Source: Vibrio hibernica (GTDB lineage Bacteria > Pseudomonadota > Gammaproteobacteria > Enterobacterales > Vibrionaceae). From it: a stretch of DNA of 60,909 nucleotides. The notes below the pieces were generated by a model, which worked only from the letters and a program-made list of their open reading frames with translations, was not told where the DNA came from and did no database searches. Each line of letters begins with the position of its first letter. Positions within the stretch are counted from its first letter, which is position 1. Of the stretch, positions 1-10,524 are shown one piece after another. Both the position numbers and the translations under genes were made by a program. The stretch lies in NCBI RefSeq assembly GCF_015223435.1, contig NZ_VHKO01000015.1, positions 1-60,909 on the forward strand. The letters are read 5' to 3'.

Positions 1-48
1 TCAGCCTCACTGACGTCTCGAATTAATGATAATTTTCACGTTCTAAAA

Positions 49-75
49 TCTGCAACTTCAAGTTAATTGGGTATA
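49..75. repeat. ERIC-like repeat fragment
   Basis: A short stretch containing TGCAACTTCAAGTTAATTGG followed by GTATA. It resembles one terminus of the longer ERIC-like elements at 6411-6516 and 7939-8060. Only one arm is present, so this is a fragment. Apart from this and the ppc terminator, the first 258 bases show no gene. Confidence 0.4.
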
Positions 76-184
76 AATTGAGTAATAAAAGAGTGTGATG
101 TTAATGGCTGGAAGAACGATAAATTGTCATCTCGAAGCGACAAAGGGGCTATCCGTGATCTGCTTTTGAATGTTTGAGTGCCAC

Positions 185-207
185 AAAAAAGCCGCAACGA
201 GTGCGGC
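185..207 (-). terminator. Rho-independent terminator of ppc
   Basis: The stem GCCGCA/TGCGGC has a 5-nt loop and, on the minus strand, is followed directly by six T residues. It sits about 50 bases past the ppc stop codon, where a terminator is expected. Confidence 0.8.
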
Positions 208-258
208 TTATATTTTGGTTTCTTGAATTAATAAAAATTCAGTTCTAAAAATTAGGAG

Positions 259-2886
259 TTAACCCGTGTTACGCATACCAGCCGCAATACCTGCGATGGT
301 CAACATCAACGCTTCTTCTAGTTCAGGAGATGGGTTGTCTGTTTTACGGGTACGGTATAACAACTCTGCTTGTAGCATGTTGAGTGGCTCTACGTAGGTG
401 TTACGCAAACGAATAGACTCAAGTCCCCATGGGTCGTTTTGCATCAAGTTCTCGTTGTTTTCCACGTTTAGTACCGTGACGATATCTTTTTGCAATTGCG
501 TACGTAAACGTTCACCTAACGGCCATAAAGATTCATCGGTTAGACGGTGATCGTAATAGCGTGAAATGTCGATATTACATTTCGAGTACACCATTTCGAG
601 CATGCCTAAACGAGTTGAGAAGAATGGCCATTCACGACACATTTCTTCTAGCATCGCTTGGTGGCCTTTATCAATAGAGTATTGAATCGCTTCACCTGCA
701 CCAAGCCAAGCAGGTAGCACTAGGCGGTTTTGACTCCATGAGAAAATCCACGGGATCGCACGTAAGCTTTCTACACCACCATTTGGATTACGTTTTGCTG
801 GGCGAGAACCTAACGGTAATTTACCTAATTCTTGCTCTGGTGTAGCAGCGCGGAAATAAGGAACGAAATCTGGTTCACCTTGCACAATGCCACGATACGC
901 TTCACACGATACTTCCGATAATACATCCATCAGATCGCGCCATTCTTGTTTTGGTTCTGGAGGCGGAAGTAAATTCGCCTCTAAAATGGCGCTGGCGTAT
1001 AAATTAAAGCTGTTGACTGCAACATCAGGTAAACCCAATTTGAAGCGGATCATTTCACCTTGCTCGGTTACTCGTAAGCCGCCTTTTAAGCTGCGTGGTG
1101 GTTGAGAAAGTAATGCAGCATGCGCTGGTGCTCCGCCGCGTCCTACTGTACCACCACGGCCGTGGAATAAAGTTAAGTCGATGCCTTCAACATCCGACAC
1201 TTTCACTAATTTATCCATGGCAGCGTATTGCGCCCAACCTGCCGACATTACGCCCGCATCTTTGGCTGAGTCAGAGTAACCAATCATTACCATCTGGTGG
1301 TTGTTAATGAAGTTTCGGTACCATTCCAGCGAGTACAGTTGCTTCATTACGGTTTCTGAATTATTTAAATCATCTAAGGTTTCGAATAATGGGCACACAT
1401 CCATGCGGAATTTGCAGCCACATTCTTGCAAGAGTAAGTGAACCGCTAAAACATCAGAAGCAGTACGCGCCATCGAAATCACATAAGCGCCAAATGCCTC
1501 ACGCGGATGGTCTGCCATTACTCGGCAGGTATCTAATACTTCTTGTACTTCAGGCGATGGTTGCCAATTACGAGGCAACAGTGGACGTTTTGAGCTCAGT
1601 TCTTTAATTAAGAATGCAACTTTTTCATCTTCAGACCATTGGGCGTAATCACCGATTTCAAGGAAGCGTGTCATTTCAGAGATAACATCGGAGTGACGCG
1701 TACTTTCTTGACGAATATCCAAGCGAACCAAATGTATACCAAACGCTTTAACACGGCGCAGAGTATCAACAATCGTACCTTCAGCAATAATGCTCATGCC
1801 ACATTCGCGTAACGATTGGTAACATGCGATTAGAGGTTCCCATAATTGATCAACACTGGTTAACGTCGGCAGATTAGGGACATCTTCACCATTAATTTTT
1901 GCTTCTAAAACGGTACAAGTATTAACCAATAAAGTTCGTAAGCCTTTTAATATCGCACGATATGGTTCGTGTTGATCGCCGGCTAAATCACGAACTTGTT
2001 GGTTACATTGAACCATTGATAGTTCAGTGATTAACTCTTGAATGTCACCTAAGAATAAATCTGCGGCTTTCCAGCGAGAAAGGAGCAACACTTCTTGCGT
2101 GATTGGGTGGGTAACATTTGGGTTACCGTCGCGATCACCGCCCATCCAGTTGGTAAAGTGTACAGGGCGAGCATCAATGGCTAGGCCTTCACCAATGTAG
2201 CTTTTCACACGATCATCAAATTCACGTAAGAAAGCTGGGACGGCTTCCCATAATGAATTTTCGACGACTGCAAAGCCCCATTTAGCTTCATCAAGCGGAG
2301 TTGGACGTTGTTGGCGAATTACATCTGAATGCCAAGACTGTGCGATTAAACCTTCTAGGCGACGTTCGGTTTTTAGACGCTCACGAGGAGAAAGATCACT
2401 GTGTTCTAATTGGGATAAACACTTGTTGATTTTGACCAGTTTATTGATCATGGTGCGACGAGCAATTTCAGTAGGGTGCGCCGTTAATACTAGCTCTATG
2501 TTGAGCTCTTTGATTGCTTTTGCGGTTTGCTCTTTGCTGATTTCGTTGTTGGCTAATTTACCAAATAATGTATTAATTGCATCGGGTTCACATACATGCT
2601 CTTCACAATGGCGTGAAATAGTATGATATTGCTCTGCAATGTTGGTCAGGTTTAGGAACTGACTAAAAGCGTGGGCGACTGGGGTTAATTGATCATTCGG
2701 CAAGTTTTTGATTTCTTCGATCAAATCTTCACGCTCTTGGCTACCAGCCGTAGCGGATTTTGAAAGCTTACGGATCGTCTCAACTTTCTCTAATATAGCA
2801 TCACCATGCGCCTCTTGAATGGTGTTACCGAGGATCTCACCAAGCATTCGTACGTTGCTTTTTAGTGCATCATATTTTTCGTTCAT
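259..2886 (-). CDS. ppc: Phosphoenolpyruvate carboxylase
   Basis: Carboxylates phosphoenolpyruvate to oxaloacetate, the anaplerotic feed of the TCA cycle and of aspartate-family and arginine synthesis; cytosolic. The product is about 875 residues, the usual length for the bacterial enzyme. The active-site signature LTAHPTE lies near residue 138, the glycine-rich loop [12 protein letters not shown] is in the C-terminal half, and the protein ends in the conserved QNTG-like tail (MRNTG). I chose the internal ATG giving MNEKYDALK because family members start there; an in-frame ATG lies three codons upstream. It is followed by a clear terminator and precedes argE on the same strand, separated by about 190 bases, so it is probably a single-gene unit. 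Confidence 0.97.
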   Translation of the reverse strand: MNEKYDALKSNVRMLGEILGNTIQEAHGDAILEKVETIRKLSKSATAGSQEREDLIEEIKNLPNDQLTPVAHAFSQFLNLTNIAEQYHTISRHCEEHVCEPDAINTLFGKLANNEISKEQTAKAIKELNIELVLTAHPTEIARRTMINKLVKINKCLSQLEHSDLSPRERLKTERRLEGLIAQSWHSDVIRQQRPTPLDEAKWGFAVVENSLWEAVPAFLREFDDRVKSYIGEGLAIDARPVHFTNWMGGDRDGNPNVTHPITQEVLLLSRWKAADLFLGDIQELITELSMVQCNQQVRDLAGDQHEPYRAILKGLRTLLVNTCTVLEAKINGEDVPNLPTLTSVDQLWEPLIACYQSLRECGMSIIAEGTIVDTLRRVKAFGIHLVRLDIRQESTRHSDVISEMTRFLEIGDYAQWSEDEKVAFLIKELSSKRPLLPRNWQPSPEVQEVLDTCRVMADHPREAFGAYVISMARTASDVLAVHLLLQECGCKFRMDVCPLFETLDDLNNSETVMKQLYSLEWYRNFINNHQMVMIGYSDSAKDAGVMSAGWAQYAAMDKLVKVSDVEGIDLTLFHGRGGTVGRGGAPAHAALLSQPPRSLKGGLRVTEQGEMIRFKLGLPDVAVNSFNLYASAILEANLLPPPEPKQEWRDLMDVLSEVSCEAYRGIVQGEPDFVPYFRAATPEQELGKLPLGSRPAKRNPNGGVESLRAIPWIFSWSQNRLVLPAWLGAGEAIQYSIDKGHQAMLEEMCREWPFFSTRLGMLEMVYSKCNIDISRYYDHRLTDESLWPLGERLRTQLQKDIVTVLNVENNENLMQNDPWGLESIRLRNTYVEPLNMLQAELLYRTRKTDNPSPELEEALMLTIAGIAAGMRNTG

Positions 2887-2991
2887 TTTTAACACTACCT
2901 TGTAAAAAAATTACATCCATTGTTCTCGTCTCGACCCCAATCTAGCGAATTTATTTGCACTGAGTCAAATTTTTACGTGCTTTAAATAAAT

Positions 2992-3020
2992 AAAAACGCT
3001 TCTGATTGATGTCGATCAGA
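2992..3020 (-). terminator. Possible terminator after argE
   Basis: A perfect 6-bp stem (TCTGAT/ATCAGA) with an 8-nt loop is followed on the minus strand by AGCG and then five T residues. It lies about 65 bases beyond the argE stop. The stem is AT-rich and short, so this is a modest call. Confidence 0.4.
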
Positions 3021-3082
3021 TACTAAGTACTCAATCCTTGAGTGGTGTATTACTCGGACTTAGGGTCATAAATCGGTTTTCT

Positions 3083-4234
3083 TTAAAAGCAAAACTGGTG
3101 AATTGATTTGGACAATACTTTAATCGTTGGATCAATAAACTCAAAGGCCAAAAATTCATCCGGCTGATGCGCTTGATCGATAGAACCGGGCCCTAATACT
3201 AAGGTTGGACACACATCTTGTAAGAATGGCGCTTCGGTGCAGTAATTGACGGTTTCAGAAGGCATCTCACAAATTTTTTCCATGTCGGCAATGAAAGGAT
3301 GATCGTGTGAGCACTCATAACCGGGAATGGCTTCATGCAATGGAGTGATATCGATTCGACCGGGCCATTTGGCTTGCACTTCTTTTAATGCTGAGCGCAA
3401 CATATTATCGAGCCCATCTAAACTGATTCCGGGTAATGGGCGAACGTCATAGTGCAGTTCACAACAGCCACAAATTCGGTTAGCACTGTCGCCCCCATGA
3501 ATATGCCCCAAGTTTAAGGTTGGGCTTGGAATTGAAAATCCTGGGTGATGATATTCTTTGACTAGCTTATCGCGCAGTTGCATTAAGGCAAATAACACTT
3601 CATTCATAATCTCAATGGCATTCACGCCAAGGGCTGGATCTGAAGAGTGACCTGATTTTCCTGTGACGCGCACCGCATTGGCAACATGACCTTTATGGCC
3701 ACGAATAGGTTTTAAGCTGGTGGGCTCACCAATAATGCAGTAATCGGGTTTATAGGGAGCGCCATCGACTTGGCATAATTCTGTGAAGTGACGCGCGCCA
3801 AGCATGGTGGTTTCTTCATCACAAGTTGCCAGTACATAAAGAGGCTTGGTTTGCTTACTCCAATCAACGCCCTTAACCGCTTCAATTATAAAGGCAAAGA
3901 AACCTTTCATATCCGCAGTACCTAAACCATAAAATCGATTATTGGCTTCGGTGAGTTCGTGGGGGTTAAAGCTCCAGCGACCTTCATCAAAAGGCACGGT
4001 ATCGGAATGACCTGATAACAATAAGCCTCCAGTTCCTTGGCCTTTTTTGGCGATCATGTTGTGCTTGCCTGGTTCGACTTCGATCACATCTACATCAAAA
4101 TTAAGGTCTTTAAACCATTGCGCTAATTTTTCGATAACCTTGACATTGCCTTGATCCCAAGCTGGATCGGTGGAGCTAATCGATGATGTTGAAATTAAGC
4201 CACTATAAACTTCGATAAAATTTGGAATCGACAT
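3083..4234 (-). CDS. argE: Acetylornithine deacetylase
   Basis: Hydrolyses N2-acetyl-L-ornithine to ornithine and acetate in the linear arginine pathway; a cytosolic metallopeptidase-like enzyme of the M20 family. The product is 383 residues, as expected. The metal-site motifs are visible: [11 protein letters not shown] near residue 75, [11 protein letters not shown] near 110, and [13 protein letters not shown] near 138. The ATG is preceded by AAGGAAG at good spacing. It is transcribed divergently from argC across a 353-bp region carrying a pair of ARG boxes, the classical argE/argCBH arrangement, so both directions are probably repressed by ArgR with arginine. Confidence 0.96.
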   Translation of the reverse strand: MSIPNFIEVYSGLISTSSISSTDPAWDQGNVKVIEKLAQWFKDLNFDVDVIEVEPGKHNMIAKKGQGTGGLLLSGHSDTVPFDEGRWSFNPHELTEANNRFYGLGTADMKGFFAFIIEAVKGVDWSKQTKPLYVLATCDEETTMLGARHFTELCQVDGAPYKPDYCIIGEPTSLKPIRGHKGHVANAVRVTGKSGHSSDPALGVNAIEIMNEVLFALMQLRDKLVKEYHHPGFSIPSPTLNLGHIHGGDSANRICGCCELHYDVRPLPGISLDGLDNMLRSALKEVQAKWPGRIDITPLHEAIPGYECSHDHPFIADMEKICEMPSETVNYCTEAPFLQDVCPTLVLGPGSIDQAHQPDEFLAFEFIDPTIKVLSKSIHQFCF

Positions 4235-4267
4235 ATTCTGCTTCCTTACAAATACTTTATAGGTCTT

Positions 4268-4321
4268 TATACCCGTCTTATTTTTTAAGCTGCAGCTTGT
4301 TGGCTACGTCACTTACCGCCT
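4268..4321. repeat. ERIC-like repeat fragment in argE-argC region
   Basis: Contains TATACCCGTC, then AAGCTGCAGCTTGTTGGCTA and CGTCACTTACCGCC. This matches one arm of the full ERIC-like elements flanking argG. The second arm is absent. It lies close to the argE start, on its 5' leader side. Confidence 0.5.
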
Positions 4322-4372
4322 AGCTGAAGATTAAATTATTTTGGGTAGATTATGGTCTGGTTTTGTTTGTTG

Positions 4373-4401
4373 TTGACAAAAAAGCCACAAAACGATAAAA
4401 C
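4373..4401 (+). promoter_or_regulatory. Candidate argC promoter
   Basis: A perfect -35 hexamer TTGACA (4373-4378) is followed after 17 bases by TAAAAC (4396-4401). The -10 is weak. The downstream ARG box half-sites overlap and follow the -10, which fits repression by occlusion. The start of transcription is not determined. Confidence 0.45.
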
Positions 4402-4435
4402 ATATTAAATCATTATTTGTGAATAAAAAATCAAA
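4397..4435. promoter_or_regulatory. Pair of ARG boxes (ArgR operator) between argE and argC
   Basis: The right-hand site (4420-4433, TGAATAAAAAATCA) differs from the ArgR consensus TGAAT-WWWW-ATTCA at one position. A weaker site starts exactly 21 bp upstream (4399-4412, AACATATTAAATCA). Two 18-bp boxes with 3 bp between them is the known layout for hexameric ArgR binding. A similar strong/weak pair with the same 21-bp offset lies upstream of argD at 30097-30135, which supports both. Confidence 0.65.
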
Positions 4436-4587
4436 TAATGTCGAAATTTGAGTATATATAGTCATCAAAAGGTTGTATCTTAGAAGACAAGATACAAACA
4501 AAGCTTACGACAGCTTTTCATATGACTAGATTTCTACTACGGCTAGTTTTTGAATATGGCTAACTTTTTAATATGGACAGTTAAAAT

Positions 4588-5589
4588 ATGTTAAAAACCG
4601 CAATTGTTGGTGCCAGTGGTTATACCGGTGCCGAACTCGCTTTAATGGTTAACAAGCACCCTGAACTCACGCTATCAGGTTTATATGTTTCTGCCAACAG
4701 TGCCGATGCAGGTAAGCCAATTTGCCAATTGCACGGTAAATTACAAGGTATGATTGATATGCCTGTGCAGCCTTTAACTTCAGTCGAAGAGGTTGCCAAG
4801 CAGTGTGATGTGGTTTTTTTAGCGACCGCCCATGAAGTGAGTCATGATTTAGCGCCGACTTTTTTAGAAAATGGCTGTGTGGTTTTTGATTTGTCCGGTG
4901 CTTATCGTGTACAAGCGGAGGGGTTCTATCCTCAATATTATGGCTTTGAACACACTAACTCAAAGTGGTTAGATAAAGCCGTGTATGGCCTTGCTGAGTG
5001 GAATGAAGATGCAATTGTTGGCGCCGATTTAATTGCCGTTCCGGGTTGTTATCCAACCGCCTCTCAATTGGCGATTAAACCGCTGATCGAATCTCAGTTG
5101 ATCGACTTAAACCAATGGCCTGTGATTAATGCAACCAGCGGCGCTACTGGCGCTGGCCGTAAAGCAACGATGAACAATAGTTTTTGCGAAGTGAGCTTGC
5201 AGCCTTATGGCGTCTTTACTCATCGTCATCAACCAGAGATTGCGAGTCATTTGGGCTGTGATGTTATTTTTACTCCACATCTAGGTAATTTCAAACGCGG
5301 CATTTTAGCTACTATTACGATGAAGCTAGCTGATGGCGTTAATGAAGAGCAAGTGTCGGCTGCTTTCGAGCAAGCGTATCAAGGTAAACCGGTCGTTCGT
5401 TTACAGAAAGATTTACCCAAGCTGCAAAATGTTGAAAATACGCCGTTTTGCGATATTGGTTGGAAAGTGCAAGGCCAGCATGTGATCGTTGTATCGGCGA
5501 TTGATAATTTGCTGAAAGGCGCGTCTAGCCAAGCGATGCAGTGTTTAAATATTCGTTATGGTTTTCCAATGCTTACCTCATTGGTTTAG
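4588..5589 (+). CDS. argC: N-acetyl-gamma-glutamyl-phosphate reductase
   Basis: NADPH-dependent reduction of N-acetylglutamyl phosphate to the semialdehyde, the third step of arginine synthesis; cytosolic. The product is 333 residues, normal length. The dinucleotide-binding start [10 protein letters not shown] is at residues 8-17, and the catalytic cysteine is in VPGCYPTA (Cys154). It is the first gene of argCBGH; argB starts 9 bases after its stop. It shares the upstream region with divergent argE and probably responds to ArgR through the boxes at 4397-4435. Confidence 0.97.
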   Translation: MLKTAIVGASGYTGAELALMVNKHPELTLSGLYVSANSADAGKPICQLHGKLQGMIDMPVQPLTSVEEVAKQCDVVFLATAHEVSHDLAPTFLENGCVVFDLSGAYRVQAEGFYPQYYGFEHTNSKWLDKAVYGLAEWNEDAIVGADLIAVPGCYPTASQLAIKPLIESQLIDLNQWPVINATSGATGAGRKATMNNSFCEVSLQPYGVFTHRHQPEIASHLGCDVIFTPHLGNFKRGILATITMKLADGVNEEQVSAAFEQAYQGKPVVRLQKDLPKLQNVENTPFCDIGWKVQGQHVIVVSAIDNLLKGASSQAMQCLNIRYGFPMLTSLV

Positions 5590-5598
5590 GAGTTCATA

Positions 5599-6408
5599 AT
5601 GAATATGACTGAATCAGTGAATAGCTCTCCTGTACTTAAGCCTTTGGTGATTAAATTGGGCGGAGCGGTGCTTTCTGAGCTTGATACATTGGCTTTATTA
5701 TTCAAGGCGATAGCCGAATATCAACATCAAGCAGACCGTGAAATCGTGATTGTGCATGGTGGCGGTTATTTAGTTGATGAGTTGATGGATAGGCTGCAAC
5801 TAGAAACGGTTAAGAAAAATGGTTTACGTGTTACACCATTTGAGCACATTAATTACGTTTCAGGTGCCTTGGCTGGAACGGCTAATAAATTATTGCAAGG
5901 TCAGGCGATGAAGCTTGGTTTGAATACAGTTGGTTTGAGTTTAGCCGATGGTGGCTTATGTCAAGTGAGTCAAATTTCAGATGAGCTTGGTGCGGTTGGT
6001 GAAGCAAAAGCCGGCAATACAACGGTATTAAAGGCAATATTGAAAGCGGGTGCATTACCAATCATCAGCTCAATCGGTCTTACTGCTCAAGGTCAACTTA
6101 TGAATGTAAACGCGGATCAAGCCGCCGTTGCAGTCGCGACAACCTTGGATGCTGAGCTAGCTCTACTTTCAGATGTTAGTGGCGTGCTAGATGAGAATAA
6201 ACAATTAATCGCTCAACTTGATCAAAACCAAGCGGATAGATTGATCGAGCAAAAAGTGATCACCGATGGCATGATAGTAAAAGTTCAAGCGGCACTTGAT
6301 GCCGCCAATGAGTTAGGTCGTGCCATTGAAGTCGCTAGCTGGAAAAGTCCTGAAAAATTAACGCAATTATTTGCAGGTAACAGCATAGGAACACGTTTTT
6401 ACCCTTAA
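5599..6408 (+). CDS. argB: Acetylglutamate kinase
   Basis: Phosphorylates N-acetylglutamate with ATP, the second step of arginine synthesis. The 269-residue product belongs to the amino-acid kinase fold: KLGGAVL near residue 19, [13 protein letters not shown] near 50, and the MNVNADQAA substrate/nucleotide segment near 171. It starts at an ATG behind AGGAGTT and lies in the argCBGH operon. It lacks the N-terminal extension of arginine-inhibited kinases, so feedback control probably falls on the synthase (here fused to argH) rather than on this enzyme; that is inference from family knowledge. Confidence 0.96.
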   Translation: MNMTESVNSSPVLKPLVIKLGGAVLSELDTLALLFKAIAEYQHQADREIVIVHGGGYLVDELMDRLQLETVKKNGLRVTPFEHINYVSGALAGTANKLLQGQAMKLGLNTVGLSLADGGLCQVSQISDELGAVGEAKAGNTTVLKAILKAGALPIISSIGLTAQGQLMNVNADQAAVAVATTLDAELALLSDVSGVLDENKQLIAQLDQNQADRLIEQKVITDGMIVKVQAALDAANELGRAIEVASWKSPEKLTQLFAGNSIGTRFYP

Positions 6409-6410
6409 CC

Positions 6411-6516
6411 TGTCATATTTGACGCTGCAGCTTTGTTAGCTACTTTAATTCACCCCAATCACCTAGACGCTAGACTCATGGGGCTGAACTATCTTGCCGC
6501 CTCACTGCAACGCCAA
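6411..6516 (-). repeat. ERIC-like intergenic repeat (argB-argG)
   Basis: An element of about 105 bp containing GCTGCAGCTTTGTTAGCTAC, CACCCCAATCACCTAG, CATGGGGCTGAAC and CTTGCCGCCTCACTGCAAC. It is the reverse complement of the element at 7939-8060, with high similarity over its length. The inner segments match the enterobacterial repetitive intergenic consensus as I recall it. It lies between argB and argG within the operon and would form a long hairpin in the mRNA. Confidence 0.75.
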
Positions 6517-6622
6517 CTATTTAGGGTTAAATTAGGATTTAAGTAAATTATTATCCATGGAATGTCATACCAAAATTAAAGGGATTCCAAGGAAGGCAAA
6601 TACAAACTTTTGGAGAAGTACA

Positions 6623-7855
6623 ATGGGCAAGTTAAGTGTAGATAAAGCAAGTGTAAATAAAGTCGTTGTTGCCTATTCTGGTGGCCTAGATACGTCCGTG
6701 ATCATTCCGTGGCTGAAAGAAAACTATGGCTGTGAAGTGATCGCGTTTGTGGCCGATGTTGGTCAAGGTGCAGAAGAGCTAGTGGGCATCGAAGAAAAAG
6801 CCATCGCATCGGGCGCATCAGAATGCTATATCGCCGATCTTAAAGAAGAAATGGTGGCTGACTATATTTACCCAACACTTAAAACGGGTGCGCTTTATGA
6901 AGGTAAATATCTTCTAGGTACTTCAATGGCTCGTCCAATCATTGCCAAAGCACAAGTTGAAGTGGCGCGTAAAGTCGGCGCTGATGCTCTGTGTCATGGT
7001 TGTACTGGTAAAGGTAATGACCAAGTTCGTTTTGAAGGCGCATTTGCAGCGCTTGCTCCTGATCTACATGTGATTGCTCCATGGCGTGAGTGGGATCTTG
7101 TGAGCCGTGAAGAGTGTTTAGATTACCTTGCTGAGCGTAATATCCCGTGTACTGCTTCTCTTACTAAAATTTATTCTCGTGATGCAAACGCATGGCACAT
7201 CTCAACTGAAGGTGGCGTGCTAGAAAATACTTGGAACGCACCAAATGATGATTGCTGGGCATGGACGGTAGATCCTGAGCTTGCGCCAAATGAAGCGGAA
7301 TATGTATCACTAAAAGTAGAAAAGGGCGAAGTCGTAGCCGTTGATGGCGAAACTATGACGCCTTATAACGCTTTGGTTTACTTAAATGAAAAAGGTGTAA
7401 AACACGGTGTTGGTCGTATTGATATCGTTGAAAACCGTTTAGTCGGCATGAAGTCTCGTGGTTGTTATGAAACTCCAGGAGGCACGATTATGATGGAAGC
7501 ATTACGTGCGGTTGAGCAATTGGTTCTAGATAAAGCATCATTTGAATTCCGTGAAGAGCTAGGCGTAAAAGCCTCTCACCTTGTTTATGATGGCCGTTGG
7601 TTCACTCCACTATGCAAATCACTGCTTGCTGCGACTGAAGAGTTAGCACAAGATGTGAATGGTGACGTTGTGATTAAGTTGTACAAAGGACAAGCGACTG
7701 TGACGCAAAAACGTTCGGATAACAGCTTGTACTCTGAAGAGTTTGCAACCTTTGGTGATGATCAAGTATATGACCAAAGCCATGCGGGTGGTTTCATCCG
7801 TTTGTATTCTTTAGCGAGCCGTATTCGTACATTGAACGCTGCGAAAAATAAATAA
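6623..7855 (+). CDS. argG: Argininosuccinate synthase
   Basis: Joins citrulline and aspartate using ATP to make argininosuccinate. The 410-residue product starts at an ATG preceded by TTGGAGAAG; the reading frame stays open upstream to an earlier ATG at 6557, but that segment has no family similarity. The ATP pyrophosphatase P-loop AYSGGLDTS is near residue 17, followed by [15 protein letters not shown] near 121 and a conserved [14 protein letters not shown] segment. It is third in argCBGH and is separated from both neighbours by ERIC-like elements in opposite orientation, so its expression relative to argCB and argH may be modulated by RNA processing. Confidence 0.97.
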   Translation: MGKLSVDKASVNKVVVAYSGGLDTSVIIPWLKENYGCEVIAFVADVGQGAEELVGIEEKAIASGASECYIADLKEEMVADYIYPTLKTGALYEGKYLLGTSMARPIIAKAQVEVARKVGADALCHGCTGKGNDQVRFEGAFAALAPDLHVIAPWREWDLVSREECLDYLAERNIPCTASLTKIYSRDANAWHISTEGGVLENTWNAPNDDCWAWTVDPELAPNEAEYVSLKVEKGEVVAVDGETMTPYNALVYLNEKGVKHGVGRIDIVENRLVGMKSRGCYETPGGTIMMEALRAVEQLVLDKASFEFREELGVKASHLVYDGRWFTPLCKSLLAATEELAQDVNGDVVIKLYKGQATVTQKRSDNSLYSEEFATFGDDQVYDQSHAGGFIRLYSLASRIRTLNAAKNK

Positions 7856-7938
7856 CACACATAATAAATACCGTTATTGCAGGATCTCACTTTTCATTTA
7901 CCAGTGACGAAGAGTAGCGGTGATAATAACTAAGAATA

Positions 7939-8060
7939 TATACTCGAAGTCATTGGAGTTGCAGTGAGGCGGCAAGATCGTTCAGCCCCATGAGCTTAGT
8001 TTACTAAGTGAGTGGGGTGGGCGAGCGTAGCCAACAAAGCTGCAGCTTCAAGTACGATGA
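7939..8060 (+). repeat. ERIC-like intergenic repeat (argG-argH)
   Basis: An element of about 120 bp with TATACTCGAAG at one end and CTTCAAGTACGATGA at the other. The core includes AAGTGAGTGGGGTGGGCGAG and GTAGCCAACAAAGCTGCAGC, which closely follows the ERIC consensus core (AAGTAAGTGACTGGGGTGAG as I recall it). It is the inverted partner of 6411-6516 and ends about 20 bases before the argH start codon. Confidence 0.8.
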
Positions 8061-8081
8061 GGATGAGCAGGAGAGACACCA

Positions 8082-9956
8082 ATGGCATTATGGGGCGGAA
8101 GATTTACCCAAGCAGCAGACACTCGGTTTAAGCAATTTAATGATTCATTACGCTTTGACTACCGATTGGCTGAGCAAGATATTGTTGGGTCGATTGCATG
8201 GTCCAAATCTTTGCTTTCAGTCAATGTTATTACCGAGCAAGAACAACAAAAATTAGAATTAGCGCTGAACGAATTAAAGTTAGCGGTAATGGAAAATCCA
8301 GAACAAATTCTACAATCGGATGCGGAAGATATTCACAGTTGGGTCGAAACTCAGCTAATTAACCGTGTTGGGGATTTAGGTAAAAAACTTCACACTGGTC
8401 GTTCTCGTAACGACCAAGTGGCGACGGATTTAAAACTTTGGTGTCGTCAACAAGGTCATCAATTATTAATGGCACTTGACCGTTTGCAGACTCAAATGGT
8501 ATCGGTCGCGCGCGCACATCAAGAAACCGTTCTTCCTGGTTATACTCATTTGCAACGCGCTCAACCTGTGACATTTGCGCATTGGTGTTTGGCGTATGTT
8601 GAAATGCTAGAGCGTGATTACTCTCGTTTATCCGATGCGATTAAACGTCTTGATACTTGTCCGTTAGGATCTGGCGCATTAGCGGGTACTGCCTATCCGA
8701 TGGATCGTGAGCAACTTGCCCACAACCTTGGTTTTCGTCGTGCCACTCGCAACAGTTTAGATTCGGTTTCTGATCGTGATCATGTGATGGAGTTGATGTC
8801 GATTGCCTCTATCTCCATGTTGCACCTTTCTCGCCTTGCTGAAGATATGATTTTCTACAACTCGGGTGAGTCTGGCTTTATTGAATTAGCGGATACTGTG
8901 ACCTCTGGATCTTCATTAATGCCACAAAAGAAAAACCCAGATGCACTAGAGTTGATCCGAGGAAAAACCGGTCGTGTTTATGGCTCACTAGCTGCCATGA
9001 TGATGACAGTGAAAGCACTACCATTAGCGTACAACAAAGACATGCAAGAAGATAAAGAGGGCTTATTTGATGCGCTCGATACTTGGAATGATTGCATGGA
9101 AATGGCAGCATTGTGTTTCGATGGCATTAAGGTCAATGGTGAGCGTACATTAGAAGCCGCCAAACAAGGCTACGCCAACTCAACAGAACTGGCCGATTAC
9201 TTAGTTGCCAAAGGCATTCCTTTCCGTGAAGCGCACCATATTGTTGGGGTTGCAGTGGTTGGGGCGATTGCTAAAGGGTGTGCATTAGAAGAGTTATCAC
9301 TGGAAGAGCTAAAAGAGTTTTCAGCGGTGATTGAAGATGATGTTTATGCCATTTTAACCATTGAGTCTTGTTTAGAGAAGCGCTCAGCCTTAGGTGGCGT
9401 ATCACCAAAACAAGTCAACTATGCGGTTAATCAAGCGCAAAAACGTTTAGAAAAACGGGATACTTCAGGGGTGAAAGTGCGCCCTGCTCGTTTAACCGAT
9501 ATTGATGCACTAGAAGGCATGGTGACTTACTGGGCTGGTCTTGGTGAAAATCTACCTCGTAGCCGAAATGAATTGATTCGAGATATTGGATCGTTCGCCG
9601 TCGCTGAGCATCAAGGGGAAGTAACGGGTTGTGCCTCACTCTATGTTTATGATTCAGGATTAGCAGAAATTCGCTCACTCGGAATTGAGGCGGGCTGGCA
9701 AGGCCAAGGTCAAGGCGCCGCAATTATTCAGCACCTAGTGTCTAAAGCAAAACAAATGGCAATCAAGAAAGTTTTTGTATTGACTCGTGTGCCTGAGTTT
9801 TTTATGAAGCAAGATTTCATTCCGACTTCAAAAACCCTATTGCCTGAAAAAGTATTAAAAGATTGCGACCAGTGCCCACGCCAACATGCGTGTGATGAAG
9901 TGGCATTAGAAGTGAACTTAAATGAGCAAGTTATTGTTCGTGTGAGTGTCGCTTAA
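8082..9956 (+). CDS. argHA: Argininosuccinate lyase fused to N-acetylglutamate synthase domain, ArgH(A)
   Basis: Bifunctional 624-residue protein. Residues 1 to about 455 are argininosuccinate lyase, which splits argininosuccinate to arginine and fumarate; the fumarase/lyase signature [12 protein letters not shown] lies near residue 270. Residues from about 465 to the end are a GNAT acyltransferase ([16 protein letters not shown] start, acetyl-CoA loop GWQGQGQG), which makes N-acetylglutamate from acetyl-CoA and glutamate. Such ArgH(A) fusions are established for Vibrio and Moritella and make a separate argA unnecessary. It is the last gene of argCBGH; the start codon follows AGGAGAGACACC. 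A strong terminator lies 100 bases downstream. Confidence 0.95.
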   Translation: MALWGGRFTQAADTRFKQFNDSLRFDYRLAEQDIVGSIAWSKSLLSVNVITEQEQQKLELALNELKLAVMENPEQILQSDAEDIHSWVETQLINRVGDLGKKLHTGRSRNDQVATDLKLWCRQQGHQLLMALDRLQTQMVSVARAHQETVLPGYTHLQRAQPVTFAHWCLAYVEMLERDYSRLSDAIKRLDTCPLGSGALAGTAYPMDREQLAHNLGFRRATRNSLDSVSDRDHVMELMSIASISMLHLSRLAEDMIFYNSGESGFIELADTVTSGSSLMPQKKNPDALELIRGKTGRVYGSLAAMMMTVKALPLAYNKDMQEDKEGLFDALDTWNDCMEMAALCFDGIKVNGERTLEAAKQGYANSTELADYLVAKGIPFREAHHIVGVAVVGAIAKGCALEELSLEELKEFSAVIEDDVYAILTIESCLEKRSALGGVSPKQVNYAVNQAQKRLEKRDTSGVKVRPARLTDIDALEGMVTYWAGLGENLPRSRNELIRDIGSFAVAEHQGEVTGCASLYVYDSGLAEIRSLGIEAGWQGQGQGAAIIQHLVSKAKQMAIKKVFVLTRVPEFFMKQDFIPTSKTLLPEKVLKDCDQCPRQHACDEVALEVNLNEQVIVRVSVA

Positions 9957-10054
9957 TAGTGCATTGTTATGGATATATGGGAGTTTTCCTCTTTATCACT
10001 AATTAAATCATGATATTAGAAATCTAAACTTTGACCTAAATGTGACGTATAATG

Positions 10055-10088
10055 ACACCCAAGCTAATTCATTGGCTTGGGTGTTTTC
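10055..10088 (+). terminator. Rho-independent terminator of argCBGH
   Basis: A perfect 10-bp stem (ACACCCAAGC / GCTTGGGTGT) with a 10-nt loop, running into TTTT. It lies about 100 bases after the argH stop. The remaining bases up to aaeX are AT-rich and show no gene I would defend. Confidence 0.85.
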
Positions 10089-10245
10089 ATATTCCCATCA
10101 ATTATTTATTGATTATTCAGTCTGCCGATAAGTTAGCTCATTTTGCTACTTTATTGGTATCTAAAACGCTTAACGCTATTATCATAAAAGATGTACGCTT
10201 ACATCGTTCGATAAGTGAAGTGTTGGTGTATTCTATTTATTCTGT

Positions 10246-10509
10246 GTGACTTTTTCAAAGGTGTGCGATTTGAACCTTGATTTTCTTCATGTTGGTTTGC
10301 CGATATCCGATTTAATTGTTGGTGCATCCTTGTATTTTCCTCCGATGTTTAAAGCTTTTTTACTTGGCGGTGTTGTGTGGGCAGGGATACATCGAGTACT
10401 CAGAAATTGGATGTATTCCGGTGAGGTATGGCATCCAACATTAATGGATTTATCGTTGTTCGTTTTGTCTGTGTTTAGCGCTTTATTATTAATCATAAGA
10501 TTCTCTTGA
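10246..10509 (+). CDS. aaeX: Small AaeX-like membrane protein (DUF1656)
   Basis: A small hydrophobic protein of 79-87 residues with two membrane segments (around ASLYFPPMFKAFLLGGVVWAG, and a C-terminal one). The SLYFPPMF core is the DUF1656 signature of AaeX. Such proteins lie upstream of the AaeA/AaeB exporter genes; their exact role is unknown. The start is uncertain: GTG at 10246, or TTG at 10270 with AAAGG 8 bases upstream. It ends 15 bases before the aaeA start, so aaeXAB is an operon. Confidence 0.75.
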   Translation: MTFSKVCDLNLDFLHVGLPISDLIVGASLYFPPMFKAFLLGGVVWAGIHRVLRNWMYSGEVWHPTLMDLSLFVLSVFSALLLIIRFS

Positions 10510-10524
10510 TCCTAGGTGTCGGAA

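Noticed and set aside
6557..6622. Upstream extension of argG, with an ATGGAATGYCATAC string also seen near 38792 in the MarR gene
   Set aside because: The extension has no similarity to argininosuccinate synthases, and the shared 14-mer is most likely chance.
8008..8256. Open frame overlapping the ERIC-like element and the argH start
   Set aside because: It runs through the repeat and then in a wrong frame of argH; a shadow.
10052..10249. Open frame of 65 codons between argH and aaeX
   Set aside because: It begins inside the argH terminator hairpin, has no ribosome-binding site and no family likeness.
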